Positions 17,265 to 25,269 are shown, numbered from the stretch's first letter. The stretch: 51,140 nt of DNA from Chloroflexota bacterium (GCA_011523545.1 WTGN01000005.1:1-51140); one strand, 5' to 3'. Numbers and translations are program-made. Notes: a model not told the origin generated them from the letters alone.

Positions 17265-17815
17265 CGCAGTTCTCGTAAATCCACCAGGCGGACCATGTTG
17301 GTTTTTCCGTCTTCGCCTTCGATCGGTGTATACAGTTCGTCCGGATCGCGCAGGCGATCGAGAAAAAGAATGCCATCGAGGTGATCGATTTCGTGGTGCA
17401 AGACGCGCGCGTCCATGCCCGTCAGGCGCCGGATTATCACGCCGCCGTCTTCGCCGCGGGCGCGAAAACGCAGCCAGCGCGGGCGGGGCGTGTCCCAGGT
17501 ATATATGTCGGGGATGCTGAGGCAGCCGTCAAAGCCCGTTTCAGGCGCGCCAGCTTCGATGATCTCGGGGTTGATCAAGGTCAGCATGGGCTGCTCTTCG
17601 TCATCGTCGTTCTGGCCGAACTTGGCGACGGCGACGCGCTTGTGGATGCCGATCTGGGGCGCGGCGATGGCGGCGCCGGGTTGCGATTCGAGGGTGTCTT
17701 TCAAATCTTGTATGAGCCGCTTGAGCCGCTTGTTCTTGAGATTGCGGACCGGCAGGCTCTTCTGCCGGAGCAGCGCCTCGTCTTGCGGATAATAAATCAG
17801 TCGTTTGATTGCCAT
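17261..17815 (-). CDS. def: Peptide deformylase
   Basis: This 184-residue metalloenzyme removes the N-formyl group from new polypeptides. Three family motifs are seen: AAIAAPQIGIHKR (motif 1, usually GxGLAAPQ), DGCLSIPD with the metal-binding cysteine, and LHHEIDHLDGILF with the HExxH metal site. Motif 1 has AI where most members have GL, and motif 2 has D where most have E, small departures that occur in divergent Chloroflexota-type members. The start is placed at ATG 17815 (MAIKRLIYYPQ); the frame stays open to 17869. It is followed in the same operon by the DinB gene. Confidence 0.92.
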   Translation of the reverse strand: MAIKRLIYYPQDEALLRQKSLPVRNLKNKRLKRLIQDLKDTLESQPGAAIAAPQIGIHKRVAVAKFGQNDDDEEQPMLTLINPEIIEAGAPETGFDGCLSIPDIYTWDTPRPRWLRFRARGEDGGVIIRRLTGMDARVLHHEIDHLDGILFLDRLRDPDELYTPIEGEDGKTNMVRLVDLRELR

Positions 17816-17938
17816 GGCATAAGATGGCCTGGTCGCTGCTTGTCGCATTTTGCAGCAACTGTAACGCATCTCAGGGAGAGCGTGTAGGGGCGGCTGACGG
17901 ACAGCGTCTAGGCGCCCCGCTGAGTAGCCCGCAACAAA

Positions 17939-18790
17939 CTAACGCGTCGTCGAGCCGTCGTTGAAGACGCCGGTCGGGTGGCAGCCGCGGCCGGCCGCCG
18001 CCGCTTCCTGCTCCAGCCTGAGGAATTCGTCGTAGCGCGCATCGTTGGGCGGATAGAGCACCACTTCAGCCCAGCCACCCGCGACCAGCTCGCGATTGAC
18101 AAGCAGATCGCCGACATAAACGAAGCGCAACAGGCGGTCGTAGGGATCGACCAGCTCTTTGTCCGGCACGAGGCGCACAGTCTGGCCGGCGACGAGGTCG
18201 GCATTGGCTTGCGTCGATTCGCGAGAGCAGGGTTGATCGCGCTCGGGCGTATTCATCTGCAGGTAGCGGATGCGGGTGTTGACGCCGTCCAGCAGGACGT
18301 CGATGGTATCGCCGTCGACGACGCGGGTGACCCGGCCGATTTCGGCGCCACCGGTTGCTGCGGTTTCCTCTACGGGAACGAGGGCGGGCGTCACGACTGT
18401 GACGGCAGCGAAGGCGAGTGCGGTGCAAAGGGACTCGCAGGGCACGCCGTCATTGTTGGCGTCCAGCCGTCCATAGCCACAGACCGTCAACTTGTACACG
18501 GCTTCGTCGCAGGAGCTCATATCCTTGCAGTACTTTGGCGAGCAGTCGTATTCAACCAGCGCTTCGCCTTCCGGCTGACTGTCGGACGGCTTTGAAACAG
18601 ATTGGACGGCTTCGGCAGTATTGCCTTCGACCAGGGCGGTCGCGACCTGCTCGACGACGGCCGTGGCAACCTGTACAGCGACTTCGGTGCTGATCTGCGG
18701 CGCCATCTCCTGGCTGACTTGCGAGGAAAGCGCGGCGCAGGCGGTGAAGACGAAGAGGGCGGCAAAACATAGGCATATTCGGATGATCAT
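17939..18790 (-). CDS. Lipoprotein nuclease with Excalibur and staphylococcal-nuclease-like domains
   Basis: This 283-residue protein starts with a lipoprotein signal (LFVFTACAALSS, lipid on Cys18). A region of about 45 residues full of valine, alanine and glutamate may form a stalk. Residues about 80-122 are an Excalibur-type calcium-binding domain: four or more cysteines and the DANNDGVPCE loop. Residues about 147-275 are an SNase domain with VVDGDTIDVLL, MNTPERDQPC and DPYDRLLRFVYV, which hold the expected calcium aspartates, the glutamate and the arginines. It should therefore be a surface nuclease. It has GGAG eight bases before ATG 18790 and a strong promoter at 18844-18872 with a palindrome in the spacer. 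It diverges from the ABC exporter. Confidence 0.88.
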   Translation of the reverse strand: MIIRICLCFAALFVFTACAALSSQVSQEMAPQISTEVAVQVATAVVEQVATALVEGNTAEAVQSVSKPSDSQPEGEALVEYDCSPKYCKDMSSCDEAVYKLTVCGYGRLDANNDGVPCESLCTALAFAAVTVVTPALVPVEETAATGGAEIGRVTRVVDGDTIDVLLDGVNTRIRYLQMNTPERDQPCSRESTQANADLVAGQTVRLVPDKELVDPYDRLLRFVYVGDLLVNRELVAGGWAEVVLYPPNDARYDEFLRLEQEAAAAGRGCHPTGVFNDGSTTR

Positions 18791-18843
18791 GCTGATTCTC
18801 CAGGAATGGCTACGATATAACGATTCAGTAAAGTAGTAGAAGA

Positions 18844-18872
18844 ATCATAGCACAAATGTGCTATGCTGTCAA
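18844..18872 (-). promoter_or_regulatory. Strong promoter of the nuclease gene with palindromic operator in its spacer
   Basis: On the minus strand TTGACA (18872-18867), a 17-base spacer and TATGAT (18849-18844) form a near-consensus sigma-70 promoter. A perfect 9-bp inverted repeat, CATAGCACA/TGTGCTATG with AA between (18846-18865), fills the spacer. This is where a repressor would block polymerase. The same DNA lies upstream of the divergent exporter, so one regulator may control both. Confidence 0.75.
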
Positions 18873-18947
18873 GCGCGGGTCATTGGACGGCGCGGCGGCT
18901 GCTATAATGCAGCGGGGCTTTGTCGTTGGGATCAAAGGAGCATGACA

Positions 18948-20684
18948 GTGGGAACGCGGACAATGAAGTTTCTGTCATTTTACCGGCCTTATCTTGGGCT
19001 CTTGTCGCTTGATCTCTTCTGCGCCTTCATCATTTCGGCGATTACGCTGATCCTGCCGCTTTGCGTCCGGCATATCACCCAGAATCTGTTGGGCGCGGGC
19101 GCGGTCAATCCCATCGGCGATATCGCGGTCATGGCCGGCGTCATGCTGGTCCTGGTCGCCATCCTCACACTCTGCAACCTTTTCGTCGATTATCAGGGCC
19201 ACATGATGGGCGCGATGATGGAGAGCGATATGCGGCGCGAGCTCTTCGCCCATTATCAGAAGCTGTCATTCAGCTTCTATGATGAGCAGAAAACGGGGCA
19301 GTTGATGTCCCGCATTACCAGCGATTTGTTCGCGATTTCGGAGCTGGCGCATCATGGCCCGGAAGACCTGTTCCTGGGCATCGTCAAGTTCATCGGCGTC
19401 TTCCTGATCACGCTCAGCATCAACCCGAGCTTGAGCCTGATCGTCATCATGCTTTTGCCGTTCATGTTCGTCTATTCGCTGCACTTCAATCGCAAGATGA
19501 ACCGCGCCATGCGCTTGAGCAAGCAGCGCGTCGCCGAGGTCAACGCCCAGGTGGAAGACAGTCTCGCCGGCATCCGCGAGGTGCAGTCCTTTGCCAATGA
19601 GCCGCTGGAGCAGGCGAAGTTCGACGCCGCCAACGCGCGCTTTGTCGAAAGCCGCCGGCTTGAATACAAGAGCGAGGGCTTCTTCTACGGCGGCATGGAC
19701 GCCTTCACGCAGTTGATGACGGTAATGGTGGTCGTCTTTGGCGCGGTGGCTATCACCGGGGCGGCGCTCGACCTGTCGGACTTGATCACCTTTCTTCTCT
19801 ATGTCGGCATTTTGATCGAGCCGATTCGGCGGCTGGTGAACTTCGCCCGTTGGTATCAAGAGGGCATCACCGGCTTTCATCGCTTCATGGATATTATTGA
19901 GTTGCCGCCGGCGATTCAGAATCCCGTCCCGGCGCATGAGCCGGAACGCGTACGCGGTAAACTGGAGCTGCAGAATGTCAGCTTCGGTTATCGGGCGGAC
20001 TTCGGCAGCGTATTGCGGGACTTGTCGTTGAAGATCGCGGTCGGCGAATACGTGGCCTTGGTGGGCGCGTCGGGCGTGGGCAAGTCGACGCTCAGCGCCT
20101 TGATCCCGCGCTTTTATGATGCCGATGCCGGGCGGATCTGCCTGGATGGCGTCGACATCCGCGAATACAGCTTGGGCGCGCTGCGGCGCAATATCGGCAC
20201 GGTCGCGCAGGATGTCTACCTATTCGGCGCCACCGTGGCCGAGAACATCCGCTACGGCAAGCCGGATGCCAGCGATGCAGAAGTTGTCGCGGCGGCGAAG
20301 CAAGCCTACGCACATCGATTCATCATGGCGCTGCCGCAGGGATACGACACCGAAATCGGCCAGCGCGGCATCAAGCTGTCGGCCGGGCAACGGCAGCGGC
20401 TGAGCATCGCCCGGCTCTTCTTGAAGGATCCGCCGCTGATCATCCTTGATGAAGCGACCAGCGCGCTCGATAACGAGAGCGAACGCGTGGTTCAGCAGTC
20501 CCTGGAGCGCTTGATCGAGAATCGCAGCACGCTGGTCATCGCGCATCGGCTGTCGACAATTCGCAATGCCGACCGCATCCTGGTGTTGACGCCGGAGGGG
20601 ATTTGCGAGCAAGGCAGCCATGAGGAGCTGCTGGAAAGCGATGGCGTCTACGCGGGCCTGCATGATTTGCAGCTGGCGCGATAA
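18948..20684 (+). CDS. ABC exporter, fused membrane and ATPase domains
   Basis: This protein of about 578 residues is a half-size type IV (MdlB/MsbA-like) exporter that works as a dimer. Six membrane helices lie in the first 300 residues. The ATPase has Walker A GASGVGKST at about 373, signature LSAGQ at 477-481, Walker B LIILDEATSALD and the switch IAHRLS. The start is GTG 18948, seven bases after AAGGAG; the ATG at 18942 is only one base from that site and is unlikely. A TATAAT at 18903-18908 with TTGGAC 14 bases upstream is a possible but poorly spaced promoter. The substrate (lipid, peptide or drug) is unknown. Confidence 0.9.
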   Translation: MGTRTMKFLSFYRPYLGLLSLDLFCAFIISAITLILPLCVRHITQNLLGAGAVNPIGDIAVMAGVMLVLVAILTLCNLFVDYQGHMMGAMMESDMRRELFAHYQKLSFSFYDEQKTGQLMSRITSDLFAISELAHHGPEDLFLGIVKFIGVFLITLSINPSLSLIVIMLLPFMFVYSLHFNRKMNRAMRLSKQRVAEVNAQVEDSLAGIREVQSFANEPLEQAKFDAANARFVESRRLEYKSEGFFYGGMDAFTQLMTVMVVVFGAVAITGAALDLSDLITFLLYVGILIEPIRRLVNFARWYQEGITGFHRFMDIIELPPAIQNPVPAHEPERVRGKLELQNVSFGYRADFGSVLRDLSLKIAVGEYVALVGASGVGKSTLSALIPRFYDADAGRICLDGVDIREYSLGALRRNIGTVAQDVYLFGATVAENIRYGKPDASDAEVVAAAKQAYAHRFIMALPQGYDTEIGQRGIKLSAGQRQRLSIARLFLKDPPLIILDEATSALDNESERVVQQSLERLIENRSTLVIAHRLSTIRNADRILVLTPEGICEQGSHEELLESDGVYAGLHDLQLAR

Positions 20685-20793
20685 GCCGTTGGAAATCCCA
20701 CGACGCTCGACGCGACGCCCGTCGCAGTTCTGTTTGCCGGTGTAAGGAGTCTGACTTACGGAGACTGGATTCGACGGATGTTCTTGTCGCGAG

Positions 20794-21000
20794 TCATTCG
20801 GATAGTTTGGCGATGTTGCCATCCGCATCGATCAGATCTTGGAGCGTTAGAGTAATCTCTCCGCTTCTGATCTTGCGGTTCAATTCCGGATTCGTTTTCT
20901 TGGATACATAGACTTCGTAGTTCTTTGGATCACTATTCAAGTGTTCCGTCCTGCGAAGTATCTCTCTACGATCAAGATTCTTACTCTTTTTGACGGCCAT
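20794..21000 (-). CDS. Small hypothetical protein, second of a pair
   Basis: This 68-residue basic, hydrophilic protein begins MAVKKSKNLDRREILRRTEHL and I do not recognise it. It overlaps the stop of the gene before it by one base (TAATG), which means coupled translation. Its DNA, like its partner's, is richer in A and T than the surroundings. A small charged protein coupled to another small gene resembles a toxin-antitoxin or other two-gene accessory unit, but no family motif supports that. It is downstream of the tRNA-Leu gene, a common landing site for mobile DNA. Confidence 0.55.
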   Translation of the reverse strand: MAVKKSKNLDRREILRRTEHLNSDPKNYEVYVSKKTNPELNRKIRSGEITLTLQDLIDADGNIAKLSE

Positions 21001-21317
21001 TAGTCTTTGCCTTTTCGGATAGATCTAAACTCAATAATCATCCGTCTGAATGCTTGACGGTCGGCTTCTGGCCAATCGTCTCTGCAAGCGCCGTAATAAA
21101 TGTCCAGAAGCGCGACAACCTCAAGACTGCGAGAATAGTACGATATGACGCAGAATCCTTGAACGTCTTGCTGTCTAGCGCCTCCAGCGCCCCAGATCTT
21201 TTCTCCGCTCTTTGGTCTACTGCTATAGTATTCCAAAAGGGCGAAGTATTCAACTTTTGGAATACAGATTCGCGGCGCTACTTCTCTGAACAACGGGGTA
21301 AGCACAACGGGCGTCAA
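21000..21317 (-). CDS. Hypothetical protein, first of a pair
   Basis: I do not recognise this protein of 105 residues. It begins MTPVVLTPLFREVAPRICIP from TTG 21317, with AGGA 11 to 12 bases upstream. A GTG four codons further in is an alternative start. The body has an alternating hydrophobic pattern (YFALLEYYSS, VISYYSRSLEVVALLDIYYGAC) and a charged end (RMIIEFRSIRKGKD). It is coupled to the next gene by a one-base overlap. The 3' end of tRNA-Leu lies only 35 bases upstream. Confidence 0.55.
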   Translation of the reverse strand: MTPVVLTPLFREVAPRICIPKVEYFALLEYYSSRPKSGEKIWGAGGARQQDVQGFCVISYYSRSLEVVALLDIYYGACRDDWPEADRQAFRRMIIEFRSIRKGKD

Positions 21318-21351
21318 CGATGTGTAGTTCCTAGCAATCAGTGGAGAATAG

Positions 21352-21434
21352 TAGCGGGAGAGGGGCTCGAACCCTCACGCCCTTCCGGGCAGGCGCTTTT
21401 AAGGCGCCCGTGTCTGCCATTCCACCATCCCGCC
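21352..21434 (-). tRNA. tRNA-Leu (anticodon UAA)
   Basis: The 83-base RNA folds as a class II tRNA. The acceptor stem is GGCGGGA/TCCCGCT with a terminal G-T pair, and the discriminator is A. The D arm includes GTGGAATGGCAGACAC. The anticodon stem is GGCGC/GCGCC with loop CTTAAAA, giving anticodon TAA. The long variable arm is TGCCC-GGAA-GGGCG, and the T arm is GAGGG-TTCGAGC-CCCTC. CCA is not encoded. Its promoter is at 21444-21471. Confidence 0.95.
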
Positions 21435-21443
21435 GCGGGGACC

Positions 21444-21471
21444 AGTATAGCTTGGGCGTGATTAGTGTCAA
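21444..21471 (-). promoter_or_regulatory. Promoter of tRNA-Leu
   Basis: On the minus strand TTGACA (21471-21466), a 16-base spacer and TATACT (21449-21444) end ten bases before the tRNA 5' end. Confidence 0.8.
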
Positions 21472-21493
21472 TATCGCTGCGCTCCGGCGGGCG

Positions 21494-21871
21494 TCAGACT
21501 TGGTGGATGTCGTCGCCGTTTTTGCGCTTGCTGCTGATGTTCGGGCGATACTTGCCGCCGAAGAGCATGAACAGGCCGATGCCGATCAGAATCAGCGGGA
21601 ACATCTGCCAGAATGCGCCGGCGATGTCGCCAATTAGACCGGGGATGCCGAAGACGACGCCGATGCCGATCAGCCAGAGGGCGCCGGTGGCCGATTGCCA
21701 GCGTTCGCCCGCCGCCAGCGTCCCCGCCAGCATCGACGCGGCAATGACAAACATAATGCCCGGCCACCACCAGCCGGTGAAGAACAATAAACCGAGCCCG
21801 ACGAAAAACACGCCCGTGCTGGCTTGTGAGGCTTTTTCTTCTCTTTGCATGTGTATTTGTTCCTGATTCAA
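21494..21871 (-). CDS. Small membrane protein, unknown function
   Basis: This 125-residue protein has a short hydrophilic start (MNQEQIHMQREEKASQ) and about four hydrophobic segments (GVFFVGLGLLFFTGWWW, GIMFVIAASMLAGTLA, GALWLIGIGVVFGI, MFPLILIGIGLFMLF), ending in a basic tail. The last segment resembles the FWPLLLIxIGLxxL pattern in LiaI/LiaF-type and DUF5668-like membrane proteins, so a role in envelope stress is possible but unproven. The ATG is at 21871. A TATAGT -10 at 21887-21892 on the minus strand has a perfect 17-base palindrome directly upstream of it (21893-21909). Confidence 0.72.
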   Translation of the reverse strand: MNQEQIHMQREEKASQASTGVFFVGLGLLFFTGWWWPGIMFVIAASMLAGTLAAGERWQSATGALWLIGIGVVFGIPGLIGDIAGAFWQMFPLILIGIGLFMLFGGKYRPNISSKRKNGDDIHQV

Positions 21872-21886
21872 TCACGGGTGTTACTG

Positions 21887-21909
21887 ACTATACGCGCCGA
21901 ATCGGCGCG
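21887..21909 (-). promoter_or_regulatory. TATAGT -10 with an adjacent perfect palindrome
   Basis: CGCGCCGA, one A, then TCGGCGCG (21893-21909) abuts TATAGT (21892-21887, minus strand), 15 bases upstream of the start of the small membrane protein. The -35 position 17 bases away is poor (GCAACT), so an activator or a repressor acting at the palindrome is possible. It could instead be a simple hairpin. Confidence 0.4.
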
Positions 21910-21954
21910 AGTTGCGTGGCGGAAAAGTTCTACACCGATTGTGCTCAAGTTGGC

Positions 21955-21980
21955 GGGCGACCTGATAGGTAGCCCCTACA
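21955..21980 (+). repeat. Half element of the GGGCGA hairpin repeat family
   Basis: One 21-nt unit, GGGCGA with core CCTGATAGG and TAGCCC, is followed by CTACA. This is the right-hand end of the full elements. The core arms CCT/AGG pair. Confidence 0.65.
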
Positions 21981-22018
21981 TTTTCGCGCTGACGCGGATG
22001 GCCAACGATCGCGGCGGA

Positions 22019-22915
22019 TCACGTTTCGACGAAGGTAACGCGCCAGGATTTCAGTGTACTGCGGTTGCCGGTATAGCAGGCGCCGGTGCTCAAGCTGGCG
22101 CTAAGGGGGTCGGCGGCCCCCGGCATGTCGATGGCGTAATCAACGCCTTCTTCCATCTGAAAATCGGCGTAGGACGGGCCGCGATCGACCTTGAGCCCGC
22201 TGAGGAAAATGTCCGCCTGGTCGCCCCAGCGAACGCGAATCCGCTGCCCCGGGATGCCGCGCCCCAGGTAATCCAGCACGTGGACTTCGATCAGGGCGGG
22301 GTTGGCGGCGTCGCAGAAGGAGCGTGCCGCGCGCGCCTCAAAGCTGCGCTGCGCTGCTGGCGTCGGGACGAGGCGACGGCTGGAGGCGCCGCCCTGGCTG
22401 TCGCGCAGTGGTGGTTTGGTCGGGAGCGGCGTGGCGAAGCCGGCGTCAGCTGCACTATCGACGGCGGGCTTGGGCGCGCTGTCTGTCGCGCGCAATGGCA
22501 GCAGTTGCTCGGCGCAGCCTGACCGACCATCGGCCGAATACAGGGCGACGGCGCCGCGCAAGGCTTTGATGCCGCTGTCGCTGCCCAGGTAACCGCTGCT
22601 GCCCAGCGCGCAGGCCGCTTCCGCCAGGGCGTCGAGTGGATGTTGGGCCGGGCGCAGCGCAATCAGCTTGTTCAGCGTCCGCCCCATATCGCCGCGATGT
22701 TGATGCTCCAGCGCGATGGCGATGGCGAAATGATGGCGTTCATCGGCGCGCAGTTGCCAAGGTTCGGCATTGCTGCGCTGCAAGGGACCGTGCATGCGCG
22801 TAACTGCCAGCCCCAGCGCCAGCCCAATGATCAGGCTCCAGGCGAAGACGGGGTAGGAAAAATAGCCGGGGGCGCGTTTGCGCGTTTCATCCCGTCGCGG
22901 GTCTGGCCGAATCAT
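22019..22915 (-). CDS. Membrane-anchored hypothetical protein with extracytoplasmic domain
   Basis: This 298-residue protein has one N-terminal helix (YFSYPVFAWSLIIGLALGLAVT, about residues 18-40). A helical region with RADERHHFAIAIALEHQHRGD near residue 56 is followed by a proline- and alanine-rich linker at about 145-190 and a C-terminal beta-rich domain (IEVHVLDYLGRGIPGQRIRVRWG). The C-terminal part reads like an Ig-like or carbohydrate-binding sandwich, but I cannot assign a family. Its ATG overlaps the stop of the gene before it (ATGA at 22912-22915), and that partner shares the same helix-plus-helical layout. Together they look like a small membrane complex. Confidence 0.7.
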   Translation of the reverse strand: MIRPDPRRDETRKRAPGYFSYPVFAWSLIIGLALGLAVTRMHGPLQRSNAEPWQLRADERHHFAIAIALEHQHRGDMGRTLNKLIALRPAQHPLDALAEAACALGSSGYLGSDSGIKALRGAVALYSADGRSGCAEQLLPLRATDSAPKPAVDSAADAGFATPLPTKPPLRDSQGGASSRRLVPTPAAQRSFEARAARSFCDAANPALIEVHVLDYLGRGIPGQRIRVRWGDQADIFLSGLKVDRGPSYADFQMEEGVDYAIDMPGAADPLSASLSTGACYTGNRSTLKSWRVTFVET

Positions 22916-23292
22916 GGATCGCCGCCGTCCAATTCGAGGAAGGGTTGCATCGCCGGCGTCAATTGTCCCAGGTCATGCGCCAGCCGCACGAGCAGGCGAA
23001 TATCGTCGAAGTCCCGCGCTGAGCTGCGGATGATGCGTTCCGTCGCGCCCCGCAGGTAGGCGTAGATATCGTCGACATCAAGTTTGCCGAGACGTTCCAG
23101 GGCGCCGGCCGCATCGCGATCGACGGCGAAACCGGCCGCAATCATGACGGTATAGTCATCGCGGTGGCGCTGGGCCAGGTCGCTGATGGCGCTGTTGCGA
23201 TTGGCTGGCGGGAACTGGATCCAGCCGAAATAAAGACCGGCCAGCGCGCCGAGGAGCAGTCCCAAGATTAGCGATGTCAAAAAACGGCGCAT
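22912..23292 (-). CDS. Small membrane-anchored hypothetical protein
   Basis: This protein of about 126 residues starts MRRFLTSLILGLLLGALAGLYFGW, a single membrane anchor, and continues with a helical soluble domain (LAQRHRDDYTVMIAAGFAVDRD, then LERLGKLDVDDIYAYLRG). The RHRDDYTVMIAAGF segment parallels DERHHFAIAIALEH in its partner, so the two genes may share an ancestral helical unit. The ATG at 23292 is preferred because the anchor begins there; the frame is open to 23442. The last base triplets overlap the partner's start. The function is unknown. Confidence 0.68.
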   Translation of the reverse strand: MRRFLTSLILGLLLGALAGLYFGWIQFPPANRNSAISDLAQRHRDDYTVMIAAGFAVDRDAAGALERLGKLDVDDIYAYLRGATERIIRSSARDFDDIRLLVRLAHDLGQLTPAMQPFLELDGGDP

Positions 23293-23427
23293 GCTGTGGA
23301 TATCCGCCTGGCTTACGCTTGTAATCATATAATGGATTCGGCGATTGGGAAAAAGGGCGGCTTGCCATGGCGCTCGCATACCACGACATAGCTCAAACAG
23401 ATTAACGTTTCGGCGAATATAGATATG

Positions 23428-23504
23428 TGTAGGGGCGACCAATCTGGTCGCCCGTCGATTGCCTAGGCAGTTTGAGGCGGGCGACTTGATAAGTCGCCCC
23501 TACA
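23428..23504 (+). repeat. Full paired GGGCGA hairpin element
   Basis: This element has ends TGTAGGGGCGA and TCGCCCCTACA. The left unit core is CCAATCTGG (CC/GG pair) and the right unit core is CTTGATAAG (CTT/AAG pair, giving a perfect nine-base arm). The 248-base gap around it contains nothing else I can support. Confidence 0.85.
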
Positions 23505-23540
23505 TATGCCCCCCAATTAGCGCGGGCTTCAGCGGGCCGG

Positions 23541-24962
23541 TCAGCGCTGGAGCACCGCGATGGTCTCGCAGGCGGGGCAGCTGCCGTCGGGCCGGATGAT
23601 GGCGTAGCCGGCTTGCGGATCGGCGCCGTAATGGTCGAAGTCGATGTTCCAGATGATGAATAGGTCGACCGGCATGCGCGTGTAATTGGCGGCCATTTGG
23701 ACCGCCTGCGCGAGCCAATCGGCCTGGCGGGCGACGGTGACGCGGCTTGCCCAGGTGAAGCCCTGCGGCAAGGGACCATAACCCTCGCGGCTGAGATAAC
23801 CCGTTTCGGTCAGGCACATGGGGATGTCGCTATTGCCAAAGGGCCAGGCGACGCGATTCAGCATGGGCAGGAAATAGCGCGTTGGATAGTCGTTGGCGCG
23901 CGGGTCGCCGCCTTGCGCGGTCGGCGGCAGGACGCCTTCGTTATAGTGGACGCCAATACAATCGGCGTAATCAGCCACGCCGGCGTTGGCCATGCCAAGA
24001 TAGTAGCGGTCGTCATTCCAGACTTTGGCCAGGCCAAAAGCGCCCTCGGCGCCCGTTGGGGCAAGCGCGCCGGTGATGACCTTGGTGTCGGGGTTGGCCG
24101 CTTTAATGGCCGTGTAGGCTTTTTGCAGCATGACGGCGTAACTTCGTGGATTGATCTGCCCGGTGGGCCATTCGCGGTCGAGGTTCATCTCGTTCCAGAC
24201 TTCGATGGCGTCCGCGCCCAGCGCCGCCACCTCGCCCAAAAATGCGGCGTAGGCATCCAGGTATTCGTCGCCGCCTTCGGACAGGTCATGCTTGTGGCCG
24301 GTGATGCTGAGCAGAACGCGCAGGCCGGCGCCGTGGCTGCGGTTGATGCGATCACGGGCGACGAAATCATCTATGCCGATGTGGAAGGGAATCTGCCATT
24401 TGACCCAAGTCATGCCGGCTGAGGTCATCGCCTCTTGCGCCGCTTCATGGAAATGGGCGACGTGGCCGCCGACGGGCAGGGGCAGGCGATCATCAATGTC
24501 GGGGCTGGGAACCATGCCATCGGCCCTCTGCGCCCCCGGCATCGCGACGACTTCAACCGGCTCGAGATTGACCAGATCGCTGTTGTTGTTGTTGATCAAA
24601 ATGGGCGCCAGCGCCAAATGGGCGCTCTCATTGGCGCTGTTGACCGCGTGCAGGCGCAGCTGATAGAAGCCATCGGCGAAGCGGCCGGTGTCCCAGGCGC
24701 CGAGTGCGCCATCCACGACCGGCGTCATCACATAGCTCGTTACCGGTTGCCAGGCTGGCTCTTCCGCAGCATCCCAGAGCGCGGCCTCAAGGAAGAAGTA
24801 AAACTGGTCGGCGATATTGGCGCTGCCGACTATTTCGATGCTTCCGCGTACGGTGTTGCGCACGGGGTCCCACTTCAATTCCAGGTCAGCGGCTTGGGCG
24901 CCGGCGCCGCCCGCCAGGGAGAAGGCTATGAGGAAAATCAAGGTAAGGCGTCGCATTTTCAC
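23541..24962 (-). CDS. Secreted glycoside hydrolase of the TIM-barrel clan A type
   Basis: This 473-residue protein begins with a clear signal peptide (LIFLIAFSLAGGAGAQAAD). The first about 130 mature residues form a beta-rich domain. A TIM barrel follows, with GMTWVKWQIPF on an early strand, VWNEMNLDREW with the likely acid/base glutamate near residue 260, and CLTETGYLSREG with the likely nucleophile. This layout is shared by GH5, GH39 and related clan A glycosidases; I cannot assign the family or substrate. It is exported, unlike the GH51 and GH32 enzymes in the window. The start is ATG 24962, or ATG 24956. Confidence 0.8.
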   Translation of the reverse strand: MKMRRLTLIFLIAFSLAGGAGAQAADLELKWDPVRNTVRGSIEIVGSANIADQFYFFLEAALWDAAEEPAWQPVTSYVMTPVVDGALGAWDTGRFADGFYQLRLHAVNSANESAHLALAPILINNNNSDLVNLEPVEVVAMPGAQRADGMVPSPDIDDRLPLPVGGHVAHFHEAAQEAMTSAGMTWVKWQIPFHIGIDDFVARDRINRSHGAGLRVLLSITGHKHDLSEGGDEYLDAYAAFLGEVAALGADAIEVWNEMNLDREWPTGQINPRSYAVMLQKAYTAIKAANPDTKVITGALAPTGAEGAFGLAKVWNDDRYYLGMANAGVADYADCIGVHYNEGVLPPTAQGGDPRANDYPTRYFLPMLNRVAWPFGNSDIPMCLTETGYLSREGYGPLPQGFTWASRVTVARQADWLAQAVQMAANYTRMPVDLFIIWNIDFDHYGADPQAGYAIIRPDGSCPACETIAVLQR

Positions 24963-25080
24963 TCCATCATTTTCTCGCGTTACGTCTTCGATTATAGGGC
25001 ATAGCCGCCGGCCTGCCTATCGCTTTTGCCGCCGGCTGGCTCGAGGCGCTGGGCGGGAATCGGCATAGATATTCACTTCA

Positions 25081-25215
25081 GCTCCTCGCGAGTCACAACT
25101 CGGCAGGCGCAGAATAACGAGCCCGCAAAAGCAATTATTCCTTGGGGCGAGCTGATGGCACGCCCGACGAATTTCCAGGCATTTGGACGCGGGCGACTCG
25201 CCGAGACGCCCCAAC
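25081..25215 (+). repeat. Composite repeat: CTCGCGAG segment plus degenerate GGGCGA element
   Basis: Bases 25081-25130 (CCTCGCGAGTCACAAC, then ...AATAACGAGCC) match the reverse complement of 35521-35569 at most positions. Bases 25142-25215 are a degenerate full GGGCGA element (left core GCTGATGGC, right unit GGGCGACTCGCCGAGACGCC). The rest of the gap 24963-25342 holds no gene I can support. Confidence 0.6.
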
Positions 25216-25269
25216 AGATGACTTCCCAGACCAGGTTTATCAAAATAGGGCATAAAGAGGGCAAATAGA

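Noticed and set aside
17883..17920. A further GGGCGA element after the deformylase (GTAGGGGCGG... GGCGCCCC)
   Set aside because: It has the left end but the spacing and stem do not fit the 21-nt unit. It is too degenerate to call.
18903..18908. A clear sigma-70 promoter for the ABC exporter
   Set aside because: TATAAT is present but the nearest -35-like TTGGAC is only 14 bases away, so I left it as a remark on the gene and not a feature.
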